NCBI GenBank assembly: GCA_020540725.1
Contig: JAJBSL010000006.1
Span: forward strand, 72,060-136,059
From: Lachnospiraceae bacterium EP-SM-12S-S03
GTDB taxonomy: Bacteria; Bacillota; Clostridia; Lachnospirales; Lachnospiraceae
Reading direction: 5' to 3'
DNA: 64,000 bases
Positions within the stretch are counted from its first letter, which is position 1, and each line of letters starts with the position of its first letter. Below are positions 1-9,280 of this stretch, one piece after another. The notes under the pieces were generated by a model. It was not told where the DNA came from, made no database searches, and saw only the letters and a program-made list of their open reading frames with translations. Position numbers and translations under genes: made by a program.

Positions 1-20
1 TTTACTATAAATTTTTTCAT
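1..20 (-). CDS. 5' end of a gene running off the left edge (possible peptide-transporter permease)
   Basis: An ATG at 18-20 read leftward gives MKKFIVK before the window ends. A good AGGAG ribosome site lies five bases upstream (25-29). It is the next gene downstream of the binding lipoprotein at 93-1661, and in oligopeptide transporters a permease gene is the usual next member. That context, plus the Lys/Phe-rich start, is the only reason to suggest a permease; seven residues cannot identify it. Confidence 0.5.
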
Positions 21-41
21 TTGATCTCCTTATAACTAAGA

Positions 42-69
42 AATAGATTCTGCCGAAACAGAATCTATT
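42..69 (-). terminator. Stem-loop between binding lipoprotein and next gene
   Basis: AATAGATTCTG (42-52) and CAGAATCTATT (59-69) form a perfect 11-bp stem with a six-base loop, just after the lipoprotein stop. The T-tract that follows on the minus strand is short and broken. It may act as a partial terminator or 3'-end stabiliser that lets the binding protein be made in excess over the downstream gene. Confidence 0.5.
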
Positions 70-92
70 CCCTTCACTCTTGTATAATATGT

Positions 93-1661
93 CTATTTGA
101 AAGAAAGCTTTGTATAATCTTCAAATACCGGTGTTGTTGATAAAGCTTCTGTTCCTTCCAAATTATCGCTTGTTGCAAAACAATAGTTTGGATATGCAAT
201 CGGATAAATCAGGTAAGCATCTGCTGCTTTCTGCTGTAAGTCTTTGTAAATTTCTGTTCTTTCTTCTACATCTGTTGTTCTTCTTGCTTTTTCAAAGAGA
301 TCCAGAATTTCTTGTGGTGTATCTACATTCACACCCCATGTTCCATCAAACATACCTGAAATTACATTGTCCGGATCGCCGATTGCACCATATTCATTTA
401 AGTATAATTCATAGTCAGACTGATCTGTAAATACGACATCAAAGAAACCATTTGCATCAATTCCCTGAATCTCAACATTTACATCAATTGCCTTTAACTG
501 TTCCTGAATTAACAATGCAGTAGCTTCCATGTAACTTCTGTCTGTATTGTAGTGTAACTTGATTGTCTTTCCTGCAAGCCCTGAACTCTTTGCCAGCTTT
601 TTCGCTTCGTCAAGATTCTGCTCATATCCTTTTACACTCTCGTCATAAAAAGTATTGCGATTACTAAAAATAGAATTGGCTGCTTTTCCCATGTGTTCTC
701 CGTAAGCACCCTTTACGATTTCTTCCTGATTGAGCGCCATAAATACAGCTTTTACGGCATCACGGTTTTCCCATGTCGGACAGTATTTGTTCCATGCAAG
801 ATATTTTACACGTCCTTCTGCCAATGTATGAAGCGCAACACCCTCTGTTTTTTCTATTTCTTTTATCACGTCATCTGAAGAAGCAGTTAAGAAGTTGATC
901 TCTCCGTTCTTAAATGCAACTTCCTGAGCACTTGGATCAGAAATGACTTTGAAAATAATCTTCTCGATCTGTGGCTCATTTCCATAATAGTCATCAAATT
1001 TTTCTAAAACAAGAGACTCTCCGTCTTTAAACTCCACAAGCTTATATGGACCCGATCCGATATCTGTCAGGTTCGCTTCTGCTGATTTAATGTCTGTGTT
1101 TCCATTAAATGCATGTTCCGGAATCAGAATAAGATTTCCGAGTAATGAGTAGTAAGATGCCGATACTTCAGGAAGTGTGAACTTCACAGTAAGATCATCT
1201 ACCTTTTCTGCTTTTACCTGTTTTTCACCTACAAATACAACATTGGAAAATCCCGCACCATTGTTTGTATCTAAGTTACAGTTGAATGTAAAGATTACAT
1301 CATCTGCAGTAATAGCTTCTCCATCGTGCCATTTCAGATTGTCTTTTAATTTCAATGTATAAACAAGACCATCCTCTGAGATTTCGCAGCTATCTGCCAG
1401 GTACCATCTTGTCTCATCCTGATCTACATAATATAATTCATCCTGGTAAGGCGCAAGCTGAAATGCTCCCTCCGCCATTGTTTCCAAGTTTCCATTCAAA
1501 CTTGTTACTGTTGCAGAAACCGGCATTACAAGGGAATCACTTTTTTCTGACGTTGCTCCGGAAGTTGTATTTTCCCCACCATCTGAACTTTTACCGCATC
1601 CTGCAATAACTGTCGCAGTCATAGCTACACATAACAGTAAGCTAATCAATTTTCTTTTCAT
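93..1661 (-). CDS. Peptide/nickel-type ABC transporter substrate-binding lipoprotein (family 5)
   Basis: A 522-residue extracellular solute-binding protein of the SBP_bac_5 (OppA/DppA) family. It captures peptides or similar ligands outside the membrane for an ABC importer. The N-terminus is a lipoprotein signal: a Lys-rich start, a hydrophobic stretch and the lipobox VIAGC, so the mature protein begins at Cys22. Family features include the WYLADSCEISEDG region, KWHDGEAITADDV near residue 110 and the YNTDRSYMEAT segment. The length is normal for the family. A stem-loop and a new gene start follow immediately at 1-69, so it is probably the first gene of a transporter operon continuing out of the window. 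The ligand cannot be told from sequence. A second member of this family lies at 27576-29189. Confidence 0.93.
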   Translation of the reverse strand: MKRKLISLLLCVAMTATVIAGCGKSSDGGENTTSGATSEKSDSLVMPVSATVTSLNGNLETMAEGAFQLAPYQDELYYVDQDETRWYLADSCEISEDGLVYTLKLKDNLKWHDGEAITADDVIFTFNCNLDTNNGAGFSNVVFVGEKQVKAEKVDDLTVKFTLPEVSASYYSLLGNLILIPEHAFNGNTDIKSAEANLTDIGSGPYKLVEFKDGESLVLEKFDDYYGNEPQIEKIIFKVISDPSAQEVAFKNGEINFLTASSDDVIKEIEKTEGVALHTLAEGRVKYLAWNKYCPTWENRDAVKAVFMALNQEEIVKGAYGEHMGKAANSIFSNRNTFYDESVKGYEQNLDEAKKLAKSSGLAGKTIKLHYNTDRSYMEATALLIQEQLKAIDVNVEIQGIDANGFFDVVFTDQSDYELYLNEYGAIGDPDNVISGMFDGTWGVNVDTPQEILDLFEKARRTTDVEERTEIYKDLQQKAADAYLIYPIAYPNYCFATSDNLEGTEALSTTPVFEDYTKLSFK

Positions 1662-1780
1662 TTTATTTTCCTTTCCTCTTTTTTAGTATAAATTTAATTT
1701 TTCCGGTAGCCATTATAACATTTATGTACTTCTTTGTATAATTGAATATTTTTATATGTTTATTGCTTTTTTCTATAAAA

Positions 1781-1812
1781 AAATAACAGGATATCACGCT
1801 ATCCTGTTATTT
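1781..1812 (-). terminator. Rho-independent terminator, usable in both directions
   Basis: AAATAACAGGATA (1781-1793) pairs perfectly with TATCCTGTTATTT (1800-1812) around a six-base loop. On the minus strand it follows the stop of the gene at 1826-4333 and is followed by a run of T. Confidence 0.85.
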
Positions 1813-1825
1813 TTATTCCAAATCA

Positions 1826-4333
1826 TTATTTTACGTATCCAAAAAATGCTTCCTGACTCTCCTCGGTCATTTTTTCCACATCTTTCATTTTTACCGTTGG
1901 TTTTTTCCCCGTTGCCGGATCAATATAGGTAAATGTATTCTGATCATAGCCAACAAGAAGTATTGCGCTATCACTTCCCGTCATAGCAATAACCGGAGTT
2001 CCTTGCCCCACAATATAGCAAAGCTGCTCTAATGTACATCCGGATAAGTCCACTGCTTCTCCACCGGAATATTTATTCAGCACTTCCATGACTGTCTTGC
2101 CTGCTGCAAGCTCTGCTTTCACATCTACACTTTGCTCCTCGTATGCAAGAATCTGCCTCAAACACGCCATCAGGGAACTCTCGCCTTCATTCGCAGTAAA
2201 CGCATCTATACCGTCAATCTTATAAGAAAGCATACGGTTTCCTCTTTCCCACACTTTTGTCTGACTTGAGGTCACCACAACACCTCTTACCGTATCTGCC
2301 TCACCGATCGCCTCCCCTGCCTGATTGTAAATTCCTTGCAGTTTGCCCAGGCCGTATACATAATATGTTCCCTTTGACTCTGCCTGCTCAAAATCAATGG
2401 TAGTTGCCCGTTCAAAGAGCATCTGCTTCGGTTTCAGGATCTTCGGATTCCTATCCTCAATTCCAGATTCATCTGTCAGTCTGACCTGAAATCCTTTGGA
2501 CGAAGAAGATATTTTTTCCGCTTTCACATCCCCGTCTTTCTTCCCTTCATTATTGGTAATGAAATCCTGGCTCGTTTCCCGGTACACATCCCCTTCCTTC
2601 ACCACACGATCCATCGTAATCATATTGTCTTTCACTGAAGCGTTGGATATGTAGATTCCCTCTACTTCATAAGATTTTACAACTTTATTTTTATCATCTC
2701 GTATCTCCAGCTTATAGAATGGAATAATTTCTTCTCCCACTGCATTTTTCCCGATATCAGCTTCTCTTCCCACTCCGTATACCACATCACCATTTACAAA
2801 CCCGAGAGGGCGGATCAGCTCATTTTCCGGAACTTCGATTGTAACGCTTTTCTCTTTCTGAAGATTCCATACCTCAATACTGTCTGCAGTCCGAAGCTCT
2901 CCTTCCTTCTGATACGCCACATATTTCCCATTGAAAGATGACGCATACTGGTCTTCGCTTAAATCATCTTTGATAACCTCTTTCTTCTGACTCTTTAAGT
3001 CTATCTTATAAAGCGCTCCCTCAAATATAGCATACAGCACATTGGAAGATTTATTATAATACGTGAGCTGACTTAAGCTTTGCCGTACAATTTCTCCGGA
3101 TTGTCTGCTGGAAATGAATGCTTTCTCCTGTACATAGTTTTCTGCAATATTGTAATAATAAATTGCAGCTCCGGTCTGGCCTTCATGTTTGCCGCGGTTC
3201 ATATATCCATACACCGCAAAGACTGTATTCCCTTTTTCATCCATGTCAAGAAGCCGTATTGCATGGTCATCATTGTAATTCCGAATATCATTATTTTCCG
3301 CATCCGCAAAACTGAACAACAACGAAATCCTGTTCTCTGTCTTATCGTAATGCCACACTTCTCTCTCCTGTACAAAAGAAATATGCGTTCCATCCTCATT
3401 CGTCAAGTAAGGGACATTCTCCTCTGTCAGTCCAAGGACAATTCCGTCTTTACTAAAGTTTTTCTCTTTCCCTTCAAAAACCTCATTCATGGTTCTTACA
3501 TAAGATTCCAAGGAGGCTTTCCCTTTTAAGAAACGCACTTTAAAAAATTCGGTCACATGATATAAATCTTCTGTCTTCGAATCCCCTTCTGCTTTCACCT
3601 GATATTTCAAGGAAATGGATGTATATGTTTCATTGCTTTCTTTGATCTCCCACACCATATCTCCTACAACTTTCGGTGTAAGATCCCCCCATCCGATGAT
3701 ATCCAAATCCGATGCTAATGTTACTTTCTGAAGTCCATTCCCTTCCTCTGCCCCTTCCGTACTATAGTAGGATTTCAGATCTGTCAGAGTTTCGGACTCC
3801 ATAGCGGTACTATGGAAATATTCGGCAAATTCGAGACATTGCTGCACATTAAACTCCGCCGCACGCACGACCCGCGTGTAATAATAAATCTTCTCGTCAT
3901 TCTCTGTAGTAAGCGTTAGCCTCAACACTTTCTCATTGCCATCGGAAATACTGTCCCCCAATTCCAGCTTTACCGTATCACTCACATCACTTATCTTTTC
4001 ACTCTTCAACGTCTTCTCTCCATCTAACGTCATCACATCATACGTAAGCGATTGAATTTTCTCTGCGTATCCGCTGATATCTGCTGTCACAGAGGTACCT
4101 ACAGACACGGGCAAAATGTCGTCTCTCATCATTGGGATATCCATCTCTTCTGTGTACCCCGCCAGCGGATTCACCTGGTAACCGGACTCCTCAAAGGAAA
4201 TCAACGGAAGTTTCGCTCCTCCCATATCCGCCGTCATATCATCTGTTCCCTGGTTCAGAATGATACTAAAGCCTGTAAGTGCTGCAATAAACACTACAAA
4301 CAGCACAACCACTGTAATAACTCTGTCTTTCAT
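1826..4333 (-). CDS. Large membrane-anchored extracytoplasmic protein with C-terminal C39-like (papain-fold) domain
   Basis: An 835-residue protein with one N-terminal membrane segment (about residues 5-27) and a long outside region. The middle (about 330-700) has repeated short beta-type segments such as LYAIFEGALYKIDL, suggesting a propeller-like fold. The last 120 residues resemble C39/papain-like domains: MACLRQIL holds the Cys position, then GTPVIAMTG, LLVGYD and TYIDPATG. In active C39-type enzymes the residue before the LLVGYD-like strand is His; here it is Ser (SDSAILLVGYD), so the domain may be inactive or bind rather than cut. The ATG has GGGGAG six bases upstream. The methyltransferase gene ends 20 bases before it in the same direction. 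I do not recognise a named family for the whole protein. Confidence 0.7.
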   Translation of the reverse strand: MKDRVITVVVLFVVFIAALTGFSIILNQGTDDMTADMGGAKLPLISFEESGYQVNPLAGYTEEMDIPMMRDDILPVSVGTSVTADISGYAEKIQSLTYDVMTLDGEKTLKSEKISDVSDTVKLELGDSISDGNEKVLRLTLTTENDEKIYYYTRVVRAAEFNVQQCLEFAEYFHSTAMESETLTDLKSYYSTEGAEEGNGLQKVTLASDLDIIGWGDLTPKVVGDMVWEIKESNETYTSISLKYQVKAEGDSKTEDLYHVTEFFKVRFLKGKASLESYVRTMNEVFEGKEKNFSKDGIVLGLTEENVPYLTNEDGTHISFVQEREVWHYDKTENRISLLFSFADAENNDIRNYNDDHAIRLLDMDEKGNTVFAVYGYMNRGKHEGQTGAAIYYYNIAENYVQEKAFISSRQSGEIVRQSLSQLTYYNKSSNVLYAIFEGALYKIDLKSQKKEVIKDDLSEDQYASSFNGKYVAYQKEGELRTADSIEVWNLQKEKSVTIEVPENELIRPLGFVNGDVVYGVGREADIGKNAVGEEIIPFYKLEIRDDKNKVVKSYEVEGIYISNASVKDNMITMDRVVKEGDVYRETSQDFITNNEGKKDGDVKAEKISSSSKGFQVRLTDESGIEDRNPKILKPKQMLFERATTIDFEQAESKGTYYVYGLGKLQGIYNQAGEAIGEADTVRGVVVTSSQTKVWERGNRMLSYKIDGIDAFTANEGESSLMACLRQILAYEEQSVDVKAELAAGKTVMEVLNKYSGGEAVDLSGCTLEQLCYIVGQGTPVIAMTGSDSAILLVGYDQNTFTYIDPATGKKPTVKMKDVEKMTEESQEAFFGYVK

Positions 4334-4353
4334 TTGTAACTCCCCTTTTTATC

Positions 4354-5487
4354 TTATAAAAGTCTCCCCAACATAGGCGAAACATGCAGTTGTTCCTCAC
4401 ATTTTCTTATTGCTTCCTGATTCTTTGCCTTCTTTCCTGTCTTTACTGCCCGAATCAAAATATTTTTCGGCGTATGCTCCATATCAATAAATTCCAGTAT
4501 CTGTGCATCGTATCCTTCCCCTTCCAGATACTCTGCCCGAAGCGCATCTGTAATAAGCGCCGCCATTCTCTCCTTGATCAGACCATATTTTAAAATCGGT
4601 GCAAGCACATCACTCTGAATCTGTCTGTTCAATTCATGTTGGCAACACGGTACGGACAGAATCACTTTTGCATTCCATCCCACTGCTTTTGCAAGGGCAA
4701 AATCTGTAGCCGTATCACAGGCGTGAAGTGTCACAACCATATCCACTTCCTCCACTCCTGTATAATCCGAAATATTCCCCTCCAAAAACTGCAGTTTCTC
4801 GTAACCATACTTCTCGCTTAGTCTATTGCAAAAATGAATGACATCCTTCTTAAGATCCAAACCGATAATCCGAATATCATATCCCTTCAATTCGTGCAGG
4901 TAATAATACATGGCAAATGTAAGATAGGACTTCCCACATCCGAAGTCCAGAATCGTCACTTCCTTATCTTTGGAAAGTTGAGGAAGTATATCCTCAATGA
5001 ATTCAAGGAAACGGTTGATCTGGCGGAACTTATCGAATCTGCTTTTTACAATCTTCCCATCTTCCGTCTGTACGCCAAGATCATAAAGAAACGGTACTTT
5101 GATCCCCTCTTCCAAAATATACTTTTTGGAACGGTTATGAGACAAATCTACTTCTTTCACTTCTCCTTTAACCGCCTTTTTCTGAACTGTGACTTTTCCC
5201 TTTTTACTGACAAGCACCGTATAGTTTGTCTTCTTCGTCATAATCTGAAGCTGCTTGAATTGCTCCATATATTCCTGTACTTTTTCCGTGGCTTCTTCCA
5301 CACTCAAATTCTCATGAAACGCCTGATTATTTTGAAACGCTTCAAGCTGAAATACCAACCTGTCCTTTACAAGCATCGGACGGATCTTCACCTTTTGGAT
5401 CCCGCCTTTTTCCCGCGGATTACTGATGGTTCCACTTATAAAATCTATCGTAAAGCACTGGGCTAAAACTGCTTTGATTTCTTCCAT
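4354..5487 (-). CDS. Class I SAM-dependent methyltransferase (Methyltransf_32 type)
   Basis: 377 residues. The N-terminal 150 residues form a basic beta-rich region of unknown role. The C-terminal part is a Rossmann methyltransferase with the SAM-binding motif TILDFGCGKSYLTFAMYYYL (about residues 178-197), an acidic second motif IIGLDLKK, and the family-typical VTLHACDTATD followed by VPCCQHELN. Proteins of this layout (Methyltransf_32, related to GSTCD/YfiB-like methylases) are thought to act on RNA or protein, but the substrate is not established, and LHACD/PCCQ only mark the family. It reads in the same direction as the gene at 1826-4333, 20 bases apart, so the two are probably co-transcribed. 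Confidence 0.82.
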   Translation of the reverse strand: MEEIKAVLAQCFTIDFISGTISNPREKGGIQKVKIRPMLVKDRLVFQLEAFQNNQAFHENLSVEEATEKVQEYMEQFKQLQIMTKKTNYTVLVSKKGKVTVQKKAVKGEVKEVDLSHNRSKKYILEEGIKVPFLYDLGVQTEDGKIVKSRFDKFRQINRFLEFIEDILPQLSKDKEVTILDFGCGKSYLTFAMYYYLHELKGYDIRIIGLDLKKDVIHFCNRLSEKYGYEKLQFLEGNISDYTGVEEVDMVVTLHACDTATDFALAKAVGWNAKVILSVPCCQHELNRQIQSDVLAPILKYGLIKERMAALITDALRAEYLEGEGYDAQILEFIDMEHTPKNILIRAVKTGKKAKNQEAIRKCEEQLHVSPMLGRLL

Positions 5488-5598
5488 TTTCTTACCTTCT
5501 ATATCTATTTTATTTCTATATTAATTAAATATTTTTCTATAATTCCAGTTTATATTGTAATGCCAATTTCACGGAAACGCAACAGTAAAAACGATTTC

Positions 5599-5755
5599 TT
5601 CGGAATCCTACGCAATCAAAAAAGATTGCATAACTGTGCAATCTGCGCGCGAGCGGTTACGAAGTAATACACTCCTTGCCGCGAGCTGCGCATCCCCACA
5701 CGAAGTGTGTTTTTTATGATATAGGATTCCGAAGGAATTTCCTATATCATAAAAA
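5599..5755. repeat. Palindromic intergenic element with 12-bp terminal inverted repeats
   Basis: The gene-free stretch 5488-5798 holds TTCGGAATCCTA (5599-5610) and its exact complement TAGGATTCCGAA (5722-5733). Between them lie the small hairpin GATTGCA/TGCAATC (5624-5630/5637-5643) and a GC-rich CGCGCG...CTGCGCAT tract. The right end is itself a long hairpin, ATGATATAGGA (5716-5726) with TCCTATATCAT (5740-5750), flanked by T and A runs, so it can terminate transcription in either direction. A related hairpin followed by ACGCGCG and CTGCGCAT occurs at 22837-22876. It looks like a small dispersed non-coding repeat. Confidence 0.5.
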
Positions 5756-5756
5756 A

Positions 5757-5784
5757 GCAGGGAACTTTTTGAAATATTCCCCGC
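5757..5784 (-). terminator. Terminator of the sensor kinase gene
   Basis: On the minus strand GCGGGGAA (5784-5777) pairs with TTCCCTGC (5764-5757), one mismatch, and is followed directly by TTTTTT (5756-5751). It lies 14 bases after the kinase stop codon. Confidence 0.8.
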
Positions 5785-5798
5785 CCTTTTATCCTGTT

Positions 5799-8393
5799 TT
5801 ATTCCGTCGTTTCTGACTGCTGTGTCTGCACTTTTGCCTCTTCTTCTCCCAGAGGTTTTTCTAACTCCGTTTTTTCTGCTTTCGGACGAATCCGCGGAAA
5901 ACTAATGGTTACTTTAAATAAATCTCCATCCACATACAGCTTGAATTCTCCGCCCTGCATCTTTGTTAAATTCTGGGCTATAGAAAGTCCAAGTCCGCTT
6001 CCTTCTGTAGTTCTTGATACATCTCCTCTTGTAAAACGTTCCATCAGTTCGTCCGCAGTAATATTCAGCGGATACTCCGATACATTTTTCAAAGACAAGA
6101 GAACAATATTCTTATTCATTGAGAGATCTACATACACTCTTGTTCCCGGCATAGCATATTTTGCCGCATTATTGTAAATATTCTCAATTACCCGCCACAT
6201 CCGGCGTCCATCCACTCTCACAACAGCCGGTTCCTCCGGAACGGTTACAACTGCTGTCAGATTCCGTTTCTCAAACTTCTCGGTAAATTCTCCCGTTGTC
6301 TGATGGATCATTTCCACCAGGTTCAGATTCACAAATTCGAGATTAATATTTCCGGAACTGATTTTGGAAGCCTCCACAACATCTTCCGTCAGGGTCTTAA
6401 GCCTCTGTGACTTCTGATCCAGTATATCCAAATACCTCTGAATTCTCGGATTATCAAAATGTTCCTGTTTCAAAAGGCCTACATAGTTAATAATTGATGT
6501 AAGCGGTGTCTTGATATCATGAGAAACGTTGGTAATCAAATCCGTCTTCAATCTTTCGTCTTTCAGACTCTTCTCCACCGCATTTTGGATTCCTTCTCCG
6601 ATGTGATTGACCATTTCTGCCATATCTTTATTATCACCGGTGAGATTATCCAAAGGAATCTTATATTCCGTATCTCCTGATGCAATCTTCATAAGCCCTT
6701 TTTTGATCCGTGTACGTTCAATGGCAAGTTTTGCAAGACGGAGCACGGATGCAATATCTACGATCATTGCAAGAAGGACGAAAAATCCACTTCCTGTCAG
6801 CACCATAAAGTTTACAAGGAAAAGAACAACTGATGTTATGATAAGTTTAGTAATACTGGTTCTGTTCTGCCAGATATATTTTATCATTCGGCAAATCCAT
6901 TTTGTAATGCTGTTCCTCCAAAGAGTTTTGGCTTTCAGTACCCTTACCAAGCTCAAATATACCGTCAGCACACACGCACATGCCATAGCCGCCGCAACTC
7001 CGAATACTGCAACTGTTTCCGTGGAAAACTGTCCGTTTTTCACGATCTGATCCCAGTTAATCATATAACCATCGACAAGATTTACCGGAAATGCAACACT
7101 TAAGGAAATGGCGATCATGAGGCACAGCCAAACTTCTGTTTTCCATTTATCAAAAAACATAAGTTTAATTTTTTCCTCTCCGTTACTGTGACCTGCCACA
7201 GCAGTAAGCCAAATCAGACATACGAGGAAAATAAGCACAGATAAACTTCCGATTACGATCACCTGATCTACCCATGGCATATATTTCGTATAGGAATAAT
7301 TCTGCTCATAGAACTCATCCTGTATCGGGTAAGACGTATCCACCGCAATGAGAAAACGATAATTGTCTGGATTTCCTTTCAATTCCACAACCATGTGTTT
7401 CCAACTGGACAAGGATATATTCTCAGAAGACAGATTCGTTTTACACTCTGCAAGTGTCGGTGCGATCATCACATATTTTCCTTTGGAAGTGATCGTCTCA
7501 AAATCTGCACCCATCAAAGCCGCTGCATCTGTGTTTTCATACTCTTTGATATTGGTCTCAACTTCACCGGTATCACCGTTGGCATATAAATAGGAAATAT
7601 TGGAATCCCCATTGGCATACATATCGCTCAATTCCAGATAGGTGGAGTAATAATCTCCCAAAACACTCGCAGCGCTACTAATAGAAGAAAACATCTCATA
7701 GAGTCTTCCATTCCATTTCTCCGACTCATTGGCAAGTTCCATCATAGATTTCCCGGATACTGTTTTTAAACTTCCGTAAATCTCATTTTCCATATACCAG
7801 ACAGACGAATACACCTGGTTACCGTCTTTATCCAATACTTCCCCCTGTGGAGGAACCTGCATATCGAGCATATCAGATAATATTTCTTCTGTCTCAAATC
7901 CACTGTCTTCCTCTTCCGGGAACCGATATCCTTTCTGTCTTACTTCATTTACAAATTCCTCTTCCGTTAAATATCGGTACTTCAATTCGTTCTTCGGTGT
8001 TTCGCACACAAGAACATACAGATCTCCCGTACTATACAAAGTCGTTAGATCTCCCAGTTTAAAACTAAGATCTCCCGGTGTCGCAGCAATTGTCTTATCT
8101 TTGTCAAACTGCTCCACATCCACTACTTTGTTCGGATCATACTTTCCTTCTGTCAAGAGTACATTCTTCCATGTTGCCATGTTCAGAATATTCAATCCGG
8201 TCTCCTGCAGTTTCTTGGCAAATCCTCTTGTGTCTTCATACTTATCATTCTGCTTGTTAAAGAAAATCTGTCCGTAATTCTGTCCCGGATAAACGAGTCC
8301 GATCACAAGACAAACCGCCAAAGCGGCTGCAGAAATATGGGCTGCCAAAACAAGGAGCCCTTTACACAAAGGAGATTGATACCATTTTTTCAT
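5799..8393 (-). CDS. Multi-spanning membrane sensor histidine kinase
   Basis: 864 residues. A first membrane segment at about 13-35 is followed by a long external domain (36-370) and then several further membrane segments between about 372 and 560 (for example VIVIGSLSVLIFLVCLIW and LIITSVVLFLVNFMVL). A cytoplasmic HisKA domain carries NVSHDIKTPLTS with the phospho-acceptor His near 625. The ATP-binding domain shows NIYNNAAKYA near 740 and GSGLGLSIAQNL near 801. All catalytic boxes are present, so it should phosphorylate the response regulator encoded 12 bases upstream in the same operon. The ATG is preceded by AAGGAG at five-base spacing. The signal it senses is unknown; the large external domain is the likely input. 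Confidence 0.93.
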   Translation of the reverse strand: MKKWYQSPLCKGLLVLAAHISAAALAVCLVIGLVYPGQNYGQIFFNKQNDKYEDTRGFAKKLQETGLNILNMATWKNVLLTEGKYDPNKVVDVEQFDKDKTIAATPGDLSFKLGDLTTLYSTGDLYVLVCETPKNELKYRYLTEEEFVNEVRQKGYRFPEEEDSGFETEEILSDMLDMQVPPQGEVLDKDGNQVYSSVWYMENEIYGSLKTVSGKSMMELANESEKWNGRLYEMFSSISSAASVLGDYYSTYLELSDMYANGDSNISYLYANGDTGEVETNIKEYENTDAAALMGADFETITSKGKYVMIAPTLAECKTNLSSENISLSSWKHMVVELKGNPDNYRFLIAVDTSYPIQDEFYEQNYSYTKYMPWVDQVIVIGSLSVLIFLVCLIWLTAVAGHSNGEEKIKLMFFDKWKTEVWLCLMIAISLSVAFPVNLVDGYMINWDQIVKNGQFSTETVAVFGVAAAMACACVLTVYLSLVRVLKAKTLWRNSITKWICRMIKYIWQNRTSITKLIITSVVLFLVNFMVLTGSGFFVLLAMIVDIASVLRLAKLAIERTRIKKGLMKIASGDTEYKIPLDNLTGDNKDMAEMVNHIGEGIQNAVEKSLKDERLKTDLITNVSHDIKTPLTSIINYVGLLKQEHFDNPRIQRYLDILDQKSQRLKTLTEDVVEASKISSGNINLEFVNLNLVEMIHQTTGEFTEKFEKRNLTAVVTVPEEPAVVRVDGRRMWRVIENIYNNAAKYAMPGTRVYVDLSMNKNIVLLSLKNVSEYPLNITADELMERFTRGDVSRTTEGSGLGLSIAQNLTKMQGGEFKLYVDGDLFKVTISFPRIRPKAEKTELEKPLGEEEAKVQTQQSETTE

Positions 8394-8405
8394 ATAGACT
8401 CCTTC

Positions 8406-9101
8406 CTAAAGTTTTTCTATCTTATATCCGACTCCCCATACTACCTTCAAATAACGAGGTTCCTTTGGATTGATCTCAATCTTTTCACGGATATGGCGGA
8501 TATGCACCGCCACAGTATTATCCGCTCCGATCGCATCCTCATTCCAAATATTTTCATAAATCTGGTCAATAGAAAATACTTTCCCCTGATTTTTTACTAA
8601 CAGTAACAAAATATTATATTCAATAGGTGTAAGTTTCACGGTTTCCCCGTCAACTGTTACCTCTTTCAAGTCATCATCAATCGTTAATCCGCCCACTGTA
8701 TATATGGATTTCTTTGTATCCATTACCGTACTTCCAAGCTTCGTGTATCGGCGGATCTGAGATTTCACTCTCGCCACCAGCTCTAACGGATTAAACGGTT
8801 TCGTTACATAATCATCCGCACCTACATTTAATCCGAGAATCTTATCTGCATCTTCTGATTTTGCAGATAAAATAATGATCGGCAGGCTGTTCTCTTCACG
8901 AATCTTAAGTGTTGCCCTGATGCCGTCAAGTCTCGGCATCATCACATCAATTACAAGTAAATCTACGTTCTCTTGCTTTAATACTTTCAGTGCCTCTTCG
9001 CCGTCATAGGCCTTAAGCACATGATACCCCTCCTGTGTCAAATATATTTCAATTGCTTCTACGATTTCTTTGTCATCATCACATACTAAAATATTAAACA
9101 T
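8406..9101 (-). CDS. OmpR/PhoB-family response regulator
   Basis: 231 residues from the preferred ATG at 9101, which has GGGAGG eight bases upstream; a TTG at 9128 and an ATG at 9107 are possible but badly spaced. The receiver domain has the acidic pocket DDD (8-10), the phospho-acceptor Asp52 in LLVIDVMMPRLDG and the conserved Lys in YVTKPF. A C-terminal winged-helix domain carries LTPIEYNILLLLVKNQGKVF and HIRHIREKIE. It is the partner of the kinase at 5799-8393. The region shared with the divergent citrate synthase gene contains CTTAA and TTTAA half-sites 11 bases apart (9167 and 9178), the sort of direct repeat this family binds, so autoregulation is plausible. Confidence 0.95.
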   Translation of the reverse strand: MFNILVCDDDKEIVEAIEIYLTQEGYHVLKAYDGEEALKVLKQENVDLLVIDVMMPRLDGIRATLKIREENSLPIIILSAKSEDADKILGLNVGADDYVTKPFNPLELVARVKSQIRRYTKLGSTVMDTKKSIYTVGGLTIDDDLKEVTVDGETVKLTPIEYNILLLLVKNQGKVFSIDQIYENIWNEDAIGADNTVAVHIRHIREKIEINPKEPRYLKVVWGVGYKIEKL

Positions 9102-9166
9102 TTTCATCACCTCCCTTGTAGTATACAAGATTAGCAGAGAATTTTTAAGAGCCCACAGCGAAATTT

Positions 9167-9182
9167 CTTAAATCTTTTTTAA
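9167..9182. promoter_or_regulatory. Possible response-regulator direct-repeat box
   Basis: CTTAA at 9167-9171 and TTTAA at 9178-9182 are exactly 11 bases apart, one helical turn, between the response regulator gene and citrate synthase. A very similar arrangement (CTTAA at 17356 and 17367) lies upstream of the second sRNA copy. OmpR-family regulators bind such repeats; the assignment is inference. Confidence 0.3.
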
Positions 9183-9219
9183 GACGTAAGTCTGTTACAA
9201 TAATTTAATATCTTGTGCA

Positions 9220-9248
9220 TTGTAGTTTTTCTGACAATTTAGTATAAT
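9220..9248 (+). promoter_or_regulatory. Sigma-A-type promoter of citrate synthase gene
   Basis: TTGTAG (9220-9225), a 17-base spacer and a perfect TATAAT (9243-9248), 33 bases ahead of the citrate synthase start. Confidence 0.7.
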
Positions 9249-9280
9249 AAGTGTAATTTTCAAAAGAAAGGAGTATGTCT

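Noticed and set aside
93..1661. Binding lipoprotein at the left edge belonging to the 23-36 kb transporter
   Set aside because: It is 26 kb away, has its own downstream gene, differs widely from the binding protein at 27576, and lacks the shared operator.
4834..5466. Plus-strand open frame of 210 codons
   Set aside because: It is antisense to the methyltransferase gene, with no ribosome site and no family features.
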